From: Shewanella colwelliana ATCC 39565
Lineage (GTDB): Bacteria > Pseudomonadota > Gammaproteobacteria > Enterobacterales > Shewanellaceae
Reading direction: 5' to 3'
DNA length: 64,000 nt
NCBI RefSeq assembly: GCF_000518705.1
Contig: NZ_JAEC01000012.1
Location: forward strand, 107,852 to 171,851
The position numbers and the translations under genes are program-made. Shown in pieces: positions 43,811 through 53,722 of this stretch; position 1 is the first letter of the stretch; the number at the start of each line of letters is the position of its first letter. Below the pieces are notes generated by a model. It ran no database searches. It saw only the letters and a list, made by a program, of their open reading frames with translations, and was not told the origin of the DNA.

Positions 43811-45216
43811 TGGCTGTTGAGTTTCCAGCGAGTGTTTGGCGAGAATCATTAGGGCAACCTTTGATGAGTCGGCCATCATTGGCTGGTGACCTTCAGGTCG
43901 ATGTGGCGATTATTGGTGCTGGATATACAGGGTTATGGACCGCCTATTATCTGAAGCAGAAGTCTCCATCACTCAAGGTTGCAGTGCTTGAGGCCGATAG
44001 CGCCGGGTATGGCGCTTCAGGGCGTAATGGCGGCTGGCTAATGGGCAGTTTTGTGGGCGATAGCCACTATCTTGCTGGGTATCAGGGGGAGGCTTTTCAA
44101 CAGATAAAGCAAGCTATTCAAAGCCCTATTACCGAAATTGAACAATTTCTTATTCGTCATGATGTTGATTGTGACTTTATCCATAGCGGAAATTATCAAG
44201 TCGCGGCGCGATACCCAGAGCAACTCGATAGCTTAACCTCTACCTTGGCGACTCTCTATCAGCAAGGCTTTGATGAGAGCGACTATCAATGGCTGCAAGG
44301 CTCAGCACTTGATGATGCGATTAAGTTACGTCGAGGGCAAGCAGCCATTTTTACGCCACATTGCGCCACCATTCACCCGTTAAAACTGGTTAGAGGGCTC
44401 GCCAAAGTCGTCGAGAACTTAGGGGTAACACTCTACGAGCAGACTCGAGTATCAACCTTTGGGAAAGGCATAGTACAAACGGCTCAAGGCCAAGTGAAGG
44501 CGGATATTATTGTGCCAGCCTTAGAGGGTTACCAAGGGCAAGTCAGTCAGTTAGGCAGATATACACTCCCTGTGCAGAGCTTATTAATCGCGACAGCACC
44601 GTTAAGCGATAGGCAATGGCAACATATCGGCCTAGAAAGCCGAGCCACCTACAGCGATGCGGCGAGGCAAGTGACTTACGGCCAACGAAGCAAAGATAAT
44701 CGGATGATCTTCGGTGCCCGAGGTGGCTACCGTTTTGGCGGGCAGGTACAAACCGAGTTCAATCTTCAAAGCCCTGATTTCGCCTGGCGTGCCAAATTGA
44801 TGCATGATCTTTTCCCCAGCCTTAAAACGGTGCCAATTACTCATGGCTGGGGCGGCACTTTAGCCATGGCGAGAAAGTTTGCCCCCCATGCCATCTTCGA
44901 TAAGCGTAATGGTATCGCTCTTGCTGGTGGTTATGGCGGCGAGGGGGTGGGAGCGGCGAACTTATTTGGCAGAACTTTAAGCGACCTTATCCTTGAGCGT
45001 GATACGCCATTGAGTCGGATGCCTTGGGCGCATTTGAGTGAAATTAAACAAGTATTAACCCCTTGGGAACCTGAGCCATTTCGCTGGTTAACTTATCAAT
45101 TAATTAATAAGGTCTTTAGCTGGGAGGAGCGCCTGTGCTTGCAATCGAACCCATCACGCCTGCAAAAGCGTATCGCGATCCAGTTAGCCCAGCGCCTAGA
45201 TAGCTTGATGCACTAA
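43810..45216 (+). CDS. FAD-dependent amine/amino-acid oxidoreductase (DAO family, PuuB-like)
   Basis: 468 residues. The Rossmann motif V-A-I-I-G-A-G-Y-T-G-L-W (about 31-42) binds FAD; 'G-A-S-G-R-N-G-G' (about 72-79) is typical of the DAO family; the C-terminal 'G-W-G-G-T-L-A-M-A' and 'G-G-Y-G-G-E-G-V-G' complete the fold. Closest known type is gamma-glutamylputrescine oxidase (PuuB), but no other puu gene is near and the substrate cannot be assigned. Starts inside the HTH gene's stop. A decaying 13-bp tandem repeat begins at its stop codon. Confidence 0.85.
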   Translation: MAVEFPASVWRESLGQPLMSRPSLAGDLQVDVAIIGAGYTGLWTAYYLKQKSPSLKVAVLEADSAGYGASGRNGGWLMGSFVGDSHYLAGYQGEAFQQIKQAIQSPITEIEQFLIRHDVDCDFIHSGNYQVAARYPEQLDSLTSTLATLYQQGFDESDYQWLQGSALDDAIKLRRGQAAIFTPHCATIHPLKLVRGLAKVVENLGVTLYEQTRVSTFGKGIVQTAQGQVKADIIVPALEGYQGQVSQLGRYTLPVQSLLIATAPLSDRQWQHIGLESRATYSDAARQVTYGQRSKDNRMIFGARGGYRFGGQVQTEFNLQSPDFAWRAKLMHDLFPSLKTVPITHGWGGTLAMARKFAPHAIFDKRNGIALAGGYGGEGVGAANLFGRTLSDLILERDTPLSRMPWAHLSEIKQVLTPWEPEPFRWLTYQLINKVFSWEERLCLQSNPSRLQKRIAIQLAQRLDSLMH

Positions 45217-45305
45217 TTCGATGCACTAATTCGATGGACCAATTGGATGGAGTAAGTTCGATGAACTAGTTTAATGCGTTAGCTTTATGCCTTGGTTTGA
45301 TGTTC
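45207..45305. repeat. Decaying ~13-bp tandem repeat at the end of the oxidoreductase gene
   Basis: GATGCACTAATTC occurs perfectly twice (45207-45219, 45220-45232), then as GATGGACCAATTG, GATGGAGTAAGTTC, GATGAACTAGTTT and more diverged units. The first unit includes the TAA stop, so slippage could change the protein's end. Confidence 0.75.
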
Positions 45306-45316
45306 TGGCTTTTGAG

Positions 45317-45640
45317 CTAGCGCATCAAAAGATAAGCGAAAAATCCAGCCCAACTGAGTAGCAGCAGTGCCCAAGGAAGCTTAGGGGGATTTCCGTTTGA
45401 GTCGACAATTTGAACCTCATCAGTTTGCTCTGAATCGCGATTTTTGGCTTTTATTTCTTGTTTGCGGGCTTTATCTTTCTCACGCGCCTTACTCTTTTGC
45501 TGTTTTTTGTATTCGGCGATCCCTTTCTCAATACCCAGTGCTATCAGCTTGGTTTGCTCTTTAGTCTGTCCGGGCTTTTGAGTGGCTTTAGCGACCTTCA
45601 TTGCTTCATTCTTGGTTTCGTTGGAGATGCTTTTATTCAT
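45317..45640 (-). CDS. DUF2956 family small membrane protein
   Basis: 107 residues. The N-terminal part is highly charged (K/E/Q-rich, about 1-80, with 'A-K-A-T-Q-K-P-G-Q-T-K-E-Q-T' near 17-30), and the only TM helix is at the C-terminus (about 89-105), so it is tail-anchored. This matches DUF2956, a gammaproteobacterial family of unknown function. Convergent with the oxidoreductase gene. Confidence 0.8.
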   Translation of the reverse strand: MNKSISNETKNEAMKVAKATQKPGQTKEQTKLIALGIEKGIAEYKKQQKSKAREKDKARKQEIKAKNRDSEQTDEVQIVDSNGNPPKLPWALLLLSWAGFFAYLLMR

Positions 45641-45824
45641 GAACCTTTGCTCTTTTTGTTGTCGGGTGAACTATATCATAAAGCGTCATCATAAAGTGGC
45701 GTGGACGAGTACTGGCCTTATCATTCAAATAGGTAACCCGAATAGAGGTGAGATAAACAAATATCATTTTATGGCGATATTTTTGGTACTCTTGTGGTTA
45801 TTGACCTAGTAACCTTAGCCAAAT

Positions 45825-47687
45825 ATGAGCGATAACAAATCTGCCGCCCCATCTGAGCGCGCTCTATCTTCGACTGAAGATGTATCTGCAATGCTATCGC
45901 CTGTTAGTAAGCGGGCAATATTGCCTTGGATCGCTGCCTTTTTAAAGCCTTATCGTGGTCGGGTGATTGCCGCCATCGTATTTCTGTTTATTGGCTCCTT
46001 AGCTTGGCTATCCCTTGGCCAAGGAGTGCGTTTAATGGTTGATGAGGGGTTTTTAAAAGATAATGGCGGGCGTCTTAATGAGATCATCCTGTTGGTGATA
46101 GGGATCACCGCCCTCAGTAGCTCTGCAATTTTTTGTCGTTTCTATTTAATGACTTGGCTCGGTGAGCGAGTCAGCGCCGACATTCGCTTAACCGTTTACG
46201 ACCACCTGTTAAAGTTGTCCCCCGGCTTTTATGCCAAGCTCAGAACTGGGGAGGTTATCTCGCGTTTTACTGCCGATTCAACCTTGTTACAGTCGGTGGT
46301 TGGTTCAAGTCTTTCTATGGCGCTTAGGGCCAGTGTGACTGTGATTGGTGGCATAGTGATGATGGCCATCACGAGTATAAAGATGACCGCCTTAGTATTG
46401 CTCGCCGTCCCTATGGTGCTTGGGCCTATCTTCTTTTTTGGGCGTAAGGTGCGCGATCTGTCGCGCCAGAGCCAAGATAGAGTCGGTGATCTTGGTGCCT
46501 ATGTCGATGAAACGCTGCATGAGATCCATACGGTACAAGCCTATTCCCATGAAGATAGAGATCGCGTGCTATTTAGTCAGCGAGTCGAAGCGGTCATGGA
46601 TGCTGCGAAAGGGCGTATCAAGTACCGTTCTATTCTGATTTCACTGGTGATGTTTCTTAGTGTTTTGGCTATAGCATTAGTGACTTGGGTTGGTGCTCAT
46701 GATGTGATGCAAGGTGCAATCACGGGTGGTGAGCTGTCTGCTTTTATGTTTTATGCCGTGATGGTTGCAGGCTCTGTTGCGACCATTAGTGAAGTCATCG
46801 GCGAGATACAGCGAGCCGCAGGAGCGACGGAGCGATTAATTGAGTTAGTTGAAACGCCGATTGATATTCCACTACCAACTAATCCTATGACGTTGCCAGC
46901 CAAAGTGCGCGGCGAACTTTCATTAAACGAGGTGCGATTTTCCTATCGAGATATAACCACGTCAGATCGACCTAGCGAACTTAGCCAAGAGGTGATCTGC
47001 GGCTTAAGCCTACAAATAAAAAGTGGCGAGCGGGTGGCGTTAGTTGGCGCAAGCGGCGCAGGAAAGAGCACCTTATTTGAACTGCTGCAACGCTTTTATA
47101 CCCTTAATAGCGGCAGCATCACGCTCGATGGTATCGACATTGCCAATTTATCAGCGCAGGAGTTACGTCAGCAGTTTGCCCTCGTGCCGCAGGAGTCGGT
47201 GATCTTTGCTACTAGTGTGTTAGAAAATGTTCGCTATGGTCGGCCAGATGCCAGCGAGGATGAAGTGATTAAAGCCTGTATTGCGGCGCGTGCCCATGAG
47301 TTTATTGGCGAATTTCCTCTAGGCTACCAAACCTATTTAGGCGAGCGTGGTGTTAGGCTTTCTGGTGGTCAGAAGCAACGAATTGCCATTGCAAGAGCCA
47401 TTCTTGCTGAGCGTCCCGTGTTACTTCTCGACGAGGCAACCAGTGCACTCGATGCTGTTAGCGAGCAAAAGGTGAAGCTGGCTTTAGATGTATTGATGCA
47501 GGGCAGAACCACCCTGATTATTGCTCATCGCTTAGCGACGGTTATTAATGCTGACCGAATCTTAGTGCTCGATAAAGGGGTACTGGTAGCCAGTGGTACC
47601 CATCAAGAGCTGATGCAAAGTAATACCCTATACCGAGAGTTTGCCAGTTTGCAACTGCTAACTGATGAGGGCTTGCAGCAAGAGTGA
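45825..47687 (+). CDS. ABC exporter, fused membrane and ATPase domains
   Basis: 620 residues. Six TM helices (about 35-330) are fused to an ATPase domain: Walker A G-A-S-G-A-G-K-S-T (about 407), Q-loop 'V-P-Q-E-S', signature L-S-G-G-Q-K-Q-R (about 512), Walker B L-L-L-D-E-A-T-S-A-L-D and the switch His in 'I-I-A-H-R-L-A-T'. A homodimeric exporter of the MsbA/LmrA type; substrate unknown. It is not adjacent to lpxK, so it is probably not msbA itself. A lipocalin gene follows 57 bp later on the same strand. Confidence 0.9.
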   Translation: MSDNKSAAPSERALSSTEDVSAMLSPVSKRAILPWIAAFLKPYRGRVIAAIVFLFIGSLAWLSLGQGVRLMVDEGFLKDNGGRLNEIILLVIGITALSSSAIFCRFYLMTWLGERVSADIRLTVYDHLLKLSPGFYAKLRTGEVISRFTADSTLLQSVVGSSLSMALRASVTVIGGIVMMAITSIKMTALVLLAVPMVLGPIFFFGRKVRDLSRQSQDRVGDLGAYVDETLHEIHTVQAYSHEDRDRVLFSQRVEAVMDAAKGRIKYRSILISLVMFLSVLAIALVTWVGAHDVMQGAITGGELSAFMFYAVMVAGSVATISEVIGEIQRAAGATERLIELVETPIDIPLPTNPMTLPAKVRGELSLNEVRFSYRDITTSDRPSELSQEVICGLSLQIKSGERVALVGASGAGKSTLFELLQRFYTLNSGSITLDGIDIANLSAQELRQQFALVPQESVIFATSVLENVRYGRPDASEDEVIKACIAARAHEFIGEFPLGYQTYLGERGVRLSGGQKQRIAIARAILAERPVLLLDEATSALDAVSEQKVKLALDVLMQGRTTLIIAHRLATVINADRILVLDKGVLVASGTHQELMQSNTLYREFASLQLLTDEGLQQE

Positions 47688-47744
47688 ACTTTACGCGTGG
47701 CTATAACGTAAAATGGGTATTAAACAAAGAATAGAGAGACACCT

Positions 47745-48254
47745 ATGCGCTTATTGGTTATTTTTAGTTTGTTATGTTTATCCGCCTGTACCAGTTTACC
47801 TAGTGGTATTGAGCCCGTTAAATCTTTTGAGTTGCCACGCTACTTAGGCACTTGGTATGAGATTGCGCGGCTTGACCATAGTTTCGAACGTGGCTTAAGT
47901 CAGGTGACCGCCGAATACCAGATGAGAGAAGATGGTGGTGTTAAGGTGACAAACCGTGGTTTTTCGGAGAAAGAGCAGGTTTTTGATAGCGCTGAGGGAA
48001 AGGCATACTTTGTCGACGGTGACGACATTGGCCATTTGAAAGTGTCATTCTTCGGTCCCTTCTATGGCGCTTACGTGATCTATGAATTAGACCAAGATAA
48101 TTACCAATACGCGTTCATCACCAGCTATAACCGAGACTACTTGTGGTTTTTGTCGCGCACACCAACCGTGAGTGAGGCGCTTAAGCAGAAGTTTAGTGAG
48201 CAAGCTAAGCAACTTGGATTTGCCACCGACGAGATCATTTGGGTTAAACAGTGA
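47745..48254 (+). CDS. blc: Outer-membrane lipocalin lipoprotein (Blc)
   Basis: 169 residues. Lipobox L-S-A-C (Cys15). Lipocalin motif 1 G-T-W-Y-E-I-A-R (about 35-42) and motifs 'Y-A-F-I-T-S' and 'D-Y-L-W-F-L-S-R-T-P' near the C-terminus match bacterial Blc, which binds lysophospholipids and fatty acids at the outer membrane. May share a transcript with the ABC exporter. A strong terminator follows. Confidence 0.92.
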   Translation: MRLLVIFSLLCLSACTSLPSGIEPVKSFELPRYLGTWYEIARLDHSFERGLSQVTAEYQMREDGGVKVTNRGFSEKEQVFDSAEGKAYFVDGDDIGHLKVSFFGPFYGAYVIYELDQDNYQYAFITSYNRDYLWFLSRTPTVSEALKQKFSEQAKQLGFATDEIIWVKQ

Positions 48255-48261
48255 CCCAAAT

Positions 48262-48290
48262 AAAAAAAGGAGCCATGGGCTCCTTTTTCT
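48262..48290. terminator. Bidirectional terminator between blc and acyl-CoA ligase gene
   Basis: AAAAAGGAGCC-ATG-GGCTCCTTTTT, perfect 11-bp arms with A and T tracts, serving both converging genes. Confidence 0.92.
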
Positions 48291-48300
48291 GATGTCTCAA

Positions 48301-49899
48301 TCAGTTTCTCAGTTCTCGGCGTAATATTTTACCGACAGTCGATTTGGGAAGTGCCTCCATAAACTCAATGCTTTTAGGCACTTTATAGGCGGTTAGTTGC
48401 TCGCGGCAATAGTGTAGAATCTCCGCCTTGGTTTGCTCTAAGTTTTGGCTGGGTGCGTTTAATACGATAACGGCTTTTACGGCTTCACCGCTGTGTTCAT
48501 GTTCAACCCCAATCACCGCACATTCTAGTATCTCTTTGTGGGCTGAAAGCACCTCTTCCACTTCGTTAGGGTAAACATTAAAGCCTGAGACTATGATCAT
48601 ATCTTTCTTACGATCGACAATCTTGTGGAAACCATCTTCGGTGGCAATGGCAATATCACCAGTTTTAAAGTAACCATCTTGGGTCATCACCATGGCGGTT
48701 TCTTGAGGCTTGTTCCAGTAACCACTCATCACCTGTGGACCCTTTACCGCCAGCTCTCCGGTTTCACCGAGGGATACCTCTTGATCGTTGAGATCGAGGA
48801 TTTTCACTTGGGTTTCAATAACGGGTTTGCCTATGGTACCCAGTTGCTCATGTCCTGGGGCATTAAGTGAAACCACTGGTGAGGTTTCCGATAGGCCGTA
48901 GCCTTCTGAAATGGTGCAGCCGGTGGTGGTTTGCCATACGGTGGCTGCGGCTTGGGTCAGTGCGGTGCCGCCAGAGATGGTGACTTTAAGATGACTAAAG
49001 TCCAAAGCTTTGAATTCAGGCTGATGGCACAAGCCGACAAATAGAGTGTTTAGGCCCGCAAAACCGGTAAAAGGGTGCTCAGATAGAGTGTTGATTAATG
49101 AGGCGATATCGCGTGGATTTGGGATCAATACCGAGCAGCCACCCCGTTCAAAGTAGAGTACTAAGTTAACCATAAAAGCATAGATATGGTAGACAGGCAG
49201 CGGCGCGACAAAAATCTCTTCACCTTGTACTAATCGGTCACCGAGTCGTGATTTTATCTGCATGGCGTTAGCAATTAAGTTGCGGTGGCTGAGCATAGCG
49301 CCTTTAGATAAACCTGTGGTGCCTCCTGTGTATTGCAACGCAGCGAGATCTTCTAAGTTTGATTTCACTGGGATTAAACTGAGCTTGCTACCTTGCGCAA
49401 GAATATCGTTAAATTTCAAGGTCGCAAACTCGCTGTCAGCTTGATGTTGCGGCGCTATCAGATCTAAGGCATGGGTCGAAATAACCGTTTCGATGGATGT
49501 CGATGGGAGAACTTTTGTTAGGGTCGGCAATAGATCGCTAAGCACCACTAAGGCTTTAGCGCCTGAATCGGTAAACTGATGGATCAGCTCTCGTTCGGTA
49601 TAAAGTGGATTGGTGTTTACCAGCACAAGTCCAGCACGAAGTGCACCATATGCCGCTATAACAAATTGCGTGATATTAGGTAATTGAATGGCAATACGAT
49701 CACCTACTTCAAGGGATGTATGATGTTGTAAATAGGCGGCAAAATAACGTGAGTCACGCTCGATATCGGCAAAGCTGCTCGATTTGCCTAGACAAACGTA
49801 GGCGGTCTTATCCTTGTATCGTTGGGCAGATGTTTCAATAAGATCGATCAAGGAACTGTACTGGGTAAGATCTAGGTGGGAATCGACATCATATACCAT
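48301..49899 (-). CDS. Acyl-CoA ligase (AMP-forming; FadD-like)
   Basis: 532 residues. The AMP-binding P-loop Y-T-G-G-T-T-G-L-S-K-G (about 188-198), 'G-Y-G-L-S-E-T-S-P' (about 332-340), 'Y-F-K-T-G-D-I-A' (about 406-413) and C-terminal 'P-K-S-T-V-G-K-I-L-R-R-E-L' with the catalytic Lys complete the ANL family set. It activates long- or medium-chain fatty acids to CoA thioesters. A second fadD-like gene is common in these bacteria, so the symbol is not assigned. Confidence 0.9.
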   Translation of the reverse strand: MVYDVDSHLDLTQYSSLIDLIETSAQRYKDKTAYVCLGKSSSFADIERDSRYFAAYLQHHTSLEVGDRIAIQLPNITQFVIAAYGALRAGLVLVNTNPLYTERELIHQFTDSGAKALVVLSDLLPTLTKVLPSTSIETVISTHALDLIAPQHQADSEFATLKFNDILAQGSKLSLIPVKSNLEDLAALQYTGGTTGLSKGAMLSHRNLIANAMQIKSRLGDRLVQGEEIFVAPLPVYHIYAFMVNLVLYFERGGCSVLIPNPRDIASLINTLSEHPFTGFAGLNTLFVGLCHQPEFKALDFSHLKVTISGGTALTQAAATVWQTTTGCTISEGYGLSETSPVVSLNAPGHEQLGTIGKPVIETQVKILDLNDQEVSLGETGELAVKGPQVMSGYWNKPQETAMVMTQDGYFKTGDIAIATEDGFHKIVDRKKDMIIVSGFNVYPNEVEEVLSAHKEILECAVIGVEHEHSGEAVKAVIVLNAPSQNLEQTKAEILHYCREQLTAYKVPKSIEFMEALPKSTVGKILRRELRN

Positions 49900-50095
49900 A
49901 GTTTGCCTCTAATTATTGTTTTAGCGAAAATCAAACAGGCGTTTAGATTGTGCTAAAAAGCAGCTAAGGTCAACCTCTATCGTCAATGATGCAATACGGT
50001 AATCGTTGGTTATCTACTTGAATTAAAACTATTTGTTTTTTAGCGCGCCTTTGGGGCTGGTCTGACCATATCATGTTGATGTGGTTTTTCTGAAT

Positions 50096-50121
50096 GAGTT
50101 TGAGTGTTAATGCTCAAACTC
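50096..50121. repeat. Perfect 9-bp hairpin without T tract
   Basis: GAGTTTGAG-TGTTAATG-CTCAAACTC between ccoG and the acyl-CoA ligase gene. No U tail on either strand, so a factor-dependent or processing signal is possible. Confidence 0.5.
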
Positions 50122-50174
50122 AATCATGCTTGACCACCTTGGTCTTAAACCTACTTAATTTTACCTATTGTCGC

Positions 50175-51638
50175 CTAGCGTAGAGTAAAGAACTGGGTCT
50201 GCTGTGACACACTGTCAGCAGGGTTAGCTAAGTTCATTACCTTAAATTGAATCGCCACCTTGTGCAGGTTATTAGCTGCTGTCGTCTGTCGCTGCTGATA
50301 GACGGTGACTGGATAGCTTAGCTGTTCACCCGCATTTATGCGGACTTCCACGTCGATCGCTTTATTTATAAAGTGACCGCGTTCACCGTCAATGTAGATA
50401 AGGTAACGTTTGTCTTGTTGGGTCTTATTACGAATTTTTAGGGTGTAGCTGTTTTCGATACGGTTGTCACCGACCTCTCTGTAGAGGCTCTGACGATCGC
50501 GGATCACGTTAAGTTGAATATCGGCTTTGCGGTAAACGTCGAATGCAAATACTCCTAGCATTATGAGTACCGCCAAGCTGTAGCCGATAAACTTATAAGA
50601 AGTGAGACGTTTAGCTGTGATGTTGTTAAGTTCATTTTCGCTGGTGTAACTAATGAGACTGGGCTGATAACCAAATTTTTCCATAGTTTGATTACAAGCA
50701 TCGACACAGGCACCGCAGTTAATGCACTCATACTGCAAGCCGTTGCGAATATCTATCCCTGTGGGGCAGACATCGACGCATAGGTTGCAATCGACACAAT
50801 CGCCTAGTTGTGTCGCCTGTTTACGCTTTCTTGGGCCGCGAGATTCACCGCGCTTGGCATGATAGGTAACGGTTAAGGTATTGCTGTCGAACATGGCTGA
50901 CTGAAAGCGTGAGTAGGGACAGCAGTGCAGACACATCTGTTCCCGCATCCAACCTGCATTGAGGTAGGTGCAAAGGGCAAAAAACCACACCCAGGCGGTT
51001 ATCCAAAAGCTGGCGCTTAATGTCAATATTTCGCTATATAGCGTGGTTGCTGGAACAAAGTAGGCGATAAACCCACAGCCAGTGAGCAGCGCGATCACGC
51101 CCCATAGAATATGTTTGCTGCTGCGTTTGAGCAGTTTATTGAGTGACCAAGGTGCTCTATCTAATGCATGACGTTTATTGCTGTTGCCTTCAATCTGTTT
51201 TTCTACCCAGATAAACATAAAGCTCCAACTGGTTTGTGGGCAGAGGTAACCGCACCAAACACGTCCCCAAAACAGGGTTACTAGAAAAAGCAGGAAAGCG
51301 GCGATAATGAAAACCCAGGCCATCAAAGTAAAATCTTGTGGCCATAAAGTGGTTGAGAAAAAGATAAACTGCTGCGACTCCAAGTCCATTAAAATCGCTT
51401 GTCTGCCTTGATATTGGATAAAGGGGATCACAAAGAACGCTATGATCAGCAGGCTGTTAATGCTAGTTCGCAGGCGTTGAAAAACACCTTTTTGCTCTTT
51501 GATGTGGATCTTACCTTTCTCTGATGGGATAAAGGTAACGGGGATCGTTTCGCCTCTATGTGGTGCAGTAATGGCCGTATTCGATTCAGTATTGGGTGTC
51601 GAATCTCCACGTGTGTTTGGGGTGAAACTGTCAGTCAT
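50175..51638 (-). CDS. ccoG: Cytochrome cbb3 oxidase assembly protein CcoG (FixG/RdxA)
   Basis: 487 residues. TM helices near 53-72, 100-120, 175-195, 215-232 and 355-375; an early 'G-R-V-W-C-G-Y-L-C-P-Q-T' CxxxC motif (about 128-137) and two [4Fe-4S] clusters at about 275-320 (C-V-D-C-N-L-C-V-D-V-C-P and C-I-N-C-G-A-C). A C-terminal Ig-like periplasmic domain (about 385-487) follows. CcoG reduces Cu(II) for cbb3 oxidase assembly. The ccoNOP genes are not in this window. A PAS-sigma54 activator lies upstream on the same strand. Confidence 0.93.
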   Translation of the reverse strand: MTDSFTPNTRGDSTPNTESNTAITAPHRGETIPVTFIPSEKGKIHIKEQKGVFQRLRTSINSLLIIAFFVIPFIQYQGRQAILMDLESQQFIFFSTTLWPQDFTLMAWVFIIAAFLLFLVTLFWGRVWCGYLCPQTSWSFMFIWVEKQIEGNSNKRHALDRAPWSLNKLLKRSSKHILWGVIALLTGCGFIAYFVPATTLYSEILTLSASFWITAWVWFFALCTYLNAGWMREQMCLHCCPYSRFQSAMFDSNTLTVTYHAKRGESRGPRKRKQATQLGDCVDCNLCVDVCPTGIDIRNGLQYECINCGACVDACNQTMEKFGYQPSLISYTSENELNNITAKRLTSYKFIGYSLAVLIMLGVFAFDVYRKADIQLNVIRDRQSLYREVGDNRIENSYTLKIRNKTQQDKRYLIYIDGERGHFINKAIDVEVRINAGEQLSYPVTVYQQRQTTAANNLHKVAIQFKVMNLANPADSVSQQTQFFTLR

Positions 51639-51818
51639 ATCGGTTTCCGAATGCGTTGATGGCTAAAGATAGCCCTGCTTTGCAATATAGAAACCAACTT
51701 TATCTATTTTATGTTGTTGAAAAGTAATGACTTAATTTTAAACCTGCCTGGGTAGGGCACGATATATCGCTTTTTTGTGATATATCACTAATTCTCCCCG
51801 TTATGTCTAGACCCTTAT
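51639..51818. promoter_or_regulatory. ccoG upstream region with two GATATATC palindromes
   Basis: CGATATATCG (51760-51769) and GTGATATATCAC (51777-51788), centres 18 bp apart. They may be binding sites for a regulator of ccoG. No FNR or CRP box of correct spacing was found. Confidence 0.45.
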
Positions 51819-53285
51819 TTAACTAGGGCGACGAATATTAAGCTTTTTCATTCGAGACCTGAGGGTGCTGGCGGGAAGACCCAATAAGCTCGCAGCCCCA
51901 TTAGGCCCTGATATCCGCCAATTTAGCTGCTTCAGACAATAACGGATATGTGAGGCTTCAACTTGCTCCAGCGTAAGCAATGTGTGGGCCGCGGGTGTAT
52001 CGGTTTGCTGCGCGAGAGTGGGGATCTGTAATACATGACCTTGAGCTAGAATACTTTGGCGCTCTAATATGTTCTGCAACTCACGTACATTGCCCGGCCA
52101 AGCATAACTCATTAAGTTACTGAGGCCTTTTTTGCTCACACCTTTAATTTTTTTACCTAACTTTTTATTGAGCCCGGCAACAATGTGACTGACTAATGTC
52201 GGGATATCACTGAGTCTTTCGCGTAGAGGGGGAACATGCAGCGGGAACACATTGAGTCGGTAGTAAAGGTCCATTCTAAACAGACCTTGTTCAACGCGCT
52301 TTAATAGATCGTGGTGGCTTGCGGTGACTAAGCGAATATCGACTTTTATACTTGTGCTGCTACCGACACGCTCAAACTCTTGCTCTTGAATGACTCTTAA
52401 TAGTTTAGATTGGGCTTCGAGAGAGAGCTCTGCGACTTCATCGAGAAACAGTGTGCCTTGATGGGCCAGTTCGAAGCGTCCTTTACGTCTGGCTGTTGCG
52501 CCTGTATATGCGCCTTTCTCATGGCCAAAAAGCTCACTTTCCAATAGCGTTGGCGAGAAGGCGGCACAATTGACACACACTAAAGGTTTGTCACTGCGGT
52601 TACTCAGTTTATGGATGTTACGAGCAACCAGCTCTTTACCTGTGCCATTTTCACCACTGATCAGCACAGTACTGTTAGTGTTAGCCACTAACTTTATCTG
52701 TTGGATCAATCGCTGGATGAGTGGGCTATCGCCAGAAATATTGACGTCACCAGTATGACTTTCGAGTTCGGTGTGTAGATAATCATTTTCGCTGGCGAGT
52801 TTCTCTGACAGTGCTTGAACTTGCTCTAATGCCTGGCGTAAAGAGTCCTTGGTCTGTTTTTGAATACTTATGTCGCGAAATATCGCAACTACGCCAATGA
52901 GTTTGTTTGCTTTATAAACTGGGGTAGACGTGTAGTGCACTGGAAAGCTACTGCCATCTTTACGCCAAAAAAGTTCATGGCTGATTTCGCGGGCAATACC
53001 ATCATGCAGCGTGTTATAGATTGGGCACTCTTCTTGTGGATAGTGACTGCCGTCAGCATGAGAGTGGTGGTGGCAATTGTGGATGTTTTTTCCTAACAAC
53101 TCCTCGGCACTCCAGCCCGTCATCCGTTCTGCTGCAGGGTTAATAAATACTGCGTTGCCATTAAGATCGAAGCCATAAATCCCTTCCCCCACGGCATTGA
53201 GCAATAGCTTATTTTCGGGCAGAAAGTCGACATGGCTGTTAGATGGGGCTGTATTCATTGCTGTGATCTTATGTTTGGAGGACAT
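51819..53285 (-). CDS. PAS-domain sigma-54-dependent transcriptional activator
   Basis: 488 residues from the ATG at 53285; an in-frame GTG at 53312 and ATG at 53258 are alternatives. A PAS domain (about 20-140) includes a His/Cys-rich insert (C-H-H-H-S-H and later E-E-C-P) that may bind metal. A short coiled coil leads to the AAA+ domain with Walker A G-E-N-G-T-G-K-E, the sigma54-contact loop G-A-Y-T-G-A (functional Phe-to-Tyr variant of GAFTGA) and D-E-V-A-E. A Fis-type HTH closes the protein. It sits between ccoG (co-oriented) and a TonB receptor (divergent). Confidence 0.9.
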   Translation of the reverse strand: MSSKHKITAMNTAPSNSHVDFLPENKLLLNAVGEGIYGFDLNGNAVFINPAAERMTGWSAEELLGKNIHNCHHHSHADGSHYPQEECPIYNTLHDGIAREISHELFWRKDGSSFPVHYTSTPVYKANKLIGVVAIFRDISIQKQTKDSLRQALEQVQALSEKLASENDYLHTELESHTGDVNISGDSPLIQRLIQQIKLVANTNSTVLISGENGTGKELVARNIHKLSNRSDKPLVCVNCAAFSPTLLESELFGHEKGAYTGATARRKGRFELAHQGTLFLDEVAELSLEAQSKLLRVIQEQEFERVGSSTSIKVDIRLVTASHHDLLKRVEQGLFRMDLYYRLNVFPLHVPPLRERLSDIPTLVSHIVAGLNKKLGKKIKGVSKKGLSNLMSYAWPGNVRELQNILERQSILAQGHVLQIPTLAQQTDTPAAHTLLTLEQVEASHIRYCLKQLNWRISGPNGAASLLGLPASTLRSRMKKLNIRRPS

Positions 53286-53722
53286 ATGAGGCCTAAGTTT
53301 ACTTTGAGTCACGCTATTTCGCGAGTGTATTCAACTCATAGTCTAATCCTCGATGGCTAGCTAAGAGTGTATGGCTGTTCAATATTTTACCCACCTGGTT
53401 GTATTTAATGTTCATTTTTTAACAAAATGTTAAATGTTGTTTTTATTTTGAATTTTTACTCTAATGCAGATTGTTTACGCCTTAATGGTTATCAAGGTTG
53501 GTTTTTTATTCTTTTCTCGGTCTTATTGTTTGATTTTAAGGTTAATATTCAGCGGGCGGAGTATTAGCATTAGACTAATTAGGGTTGGCTTTTATTTTTT
53601 ATTTGTTATAGAAGTGTAAATGAAACGTGTTTGCGTTTCGTACTGGGGATGTTTTTTTAACCGACCAAACAACAGAGATGATGGCGGGTAAAAAGCAAAA
53701 TAATAAAAAATAGACGGGATAA
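53286..53722. promoter_or_regulatory. Divergent region between sigma54 activator and TonB receptor
   Basis: About 410-440 AT-rich bases without a gene. Two palindromes stand out: TTAAC-AAAAT-GTTAA at 53419-53433 and GAAACG-TGTTTG-CGTTTC at 53622-53639, both candidate operators. No exact TGGC-N8-TGC sigma54 promoter was found upstream of the receptor. Confidence 0.5.

Noticed and set aside
51757..51770. GGGCACG...CGC resembling a sigma54 promoter
   Set aside because: Spacing between GG and GC is one base too long and no plus-strand gene follows.
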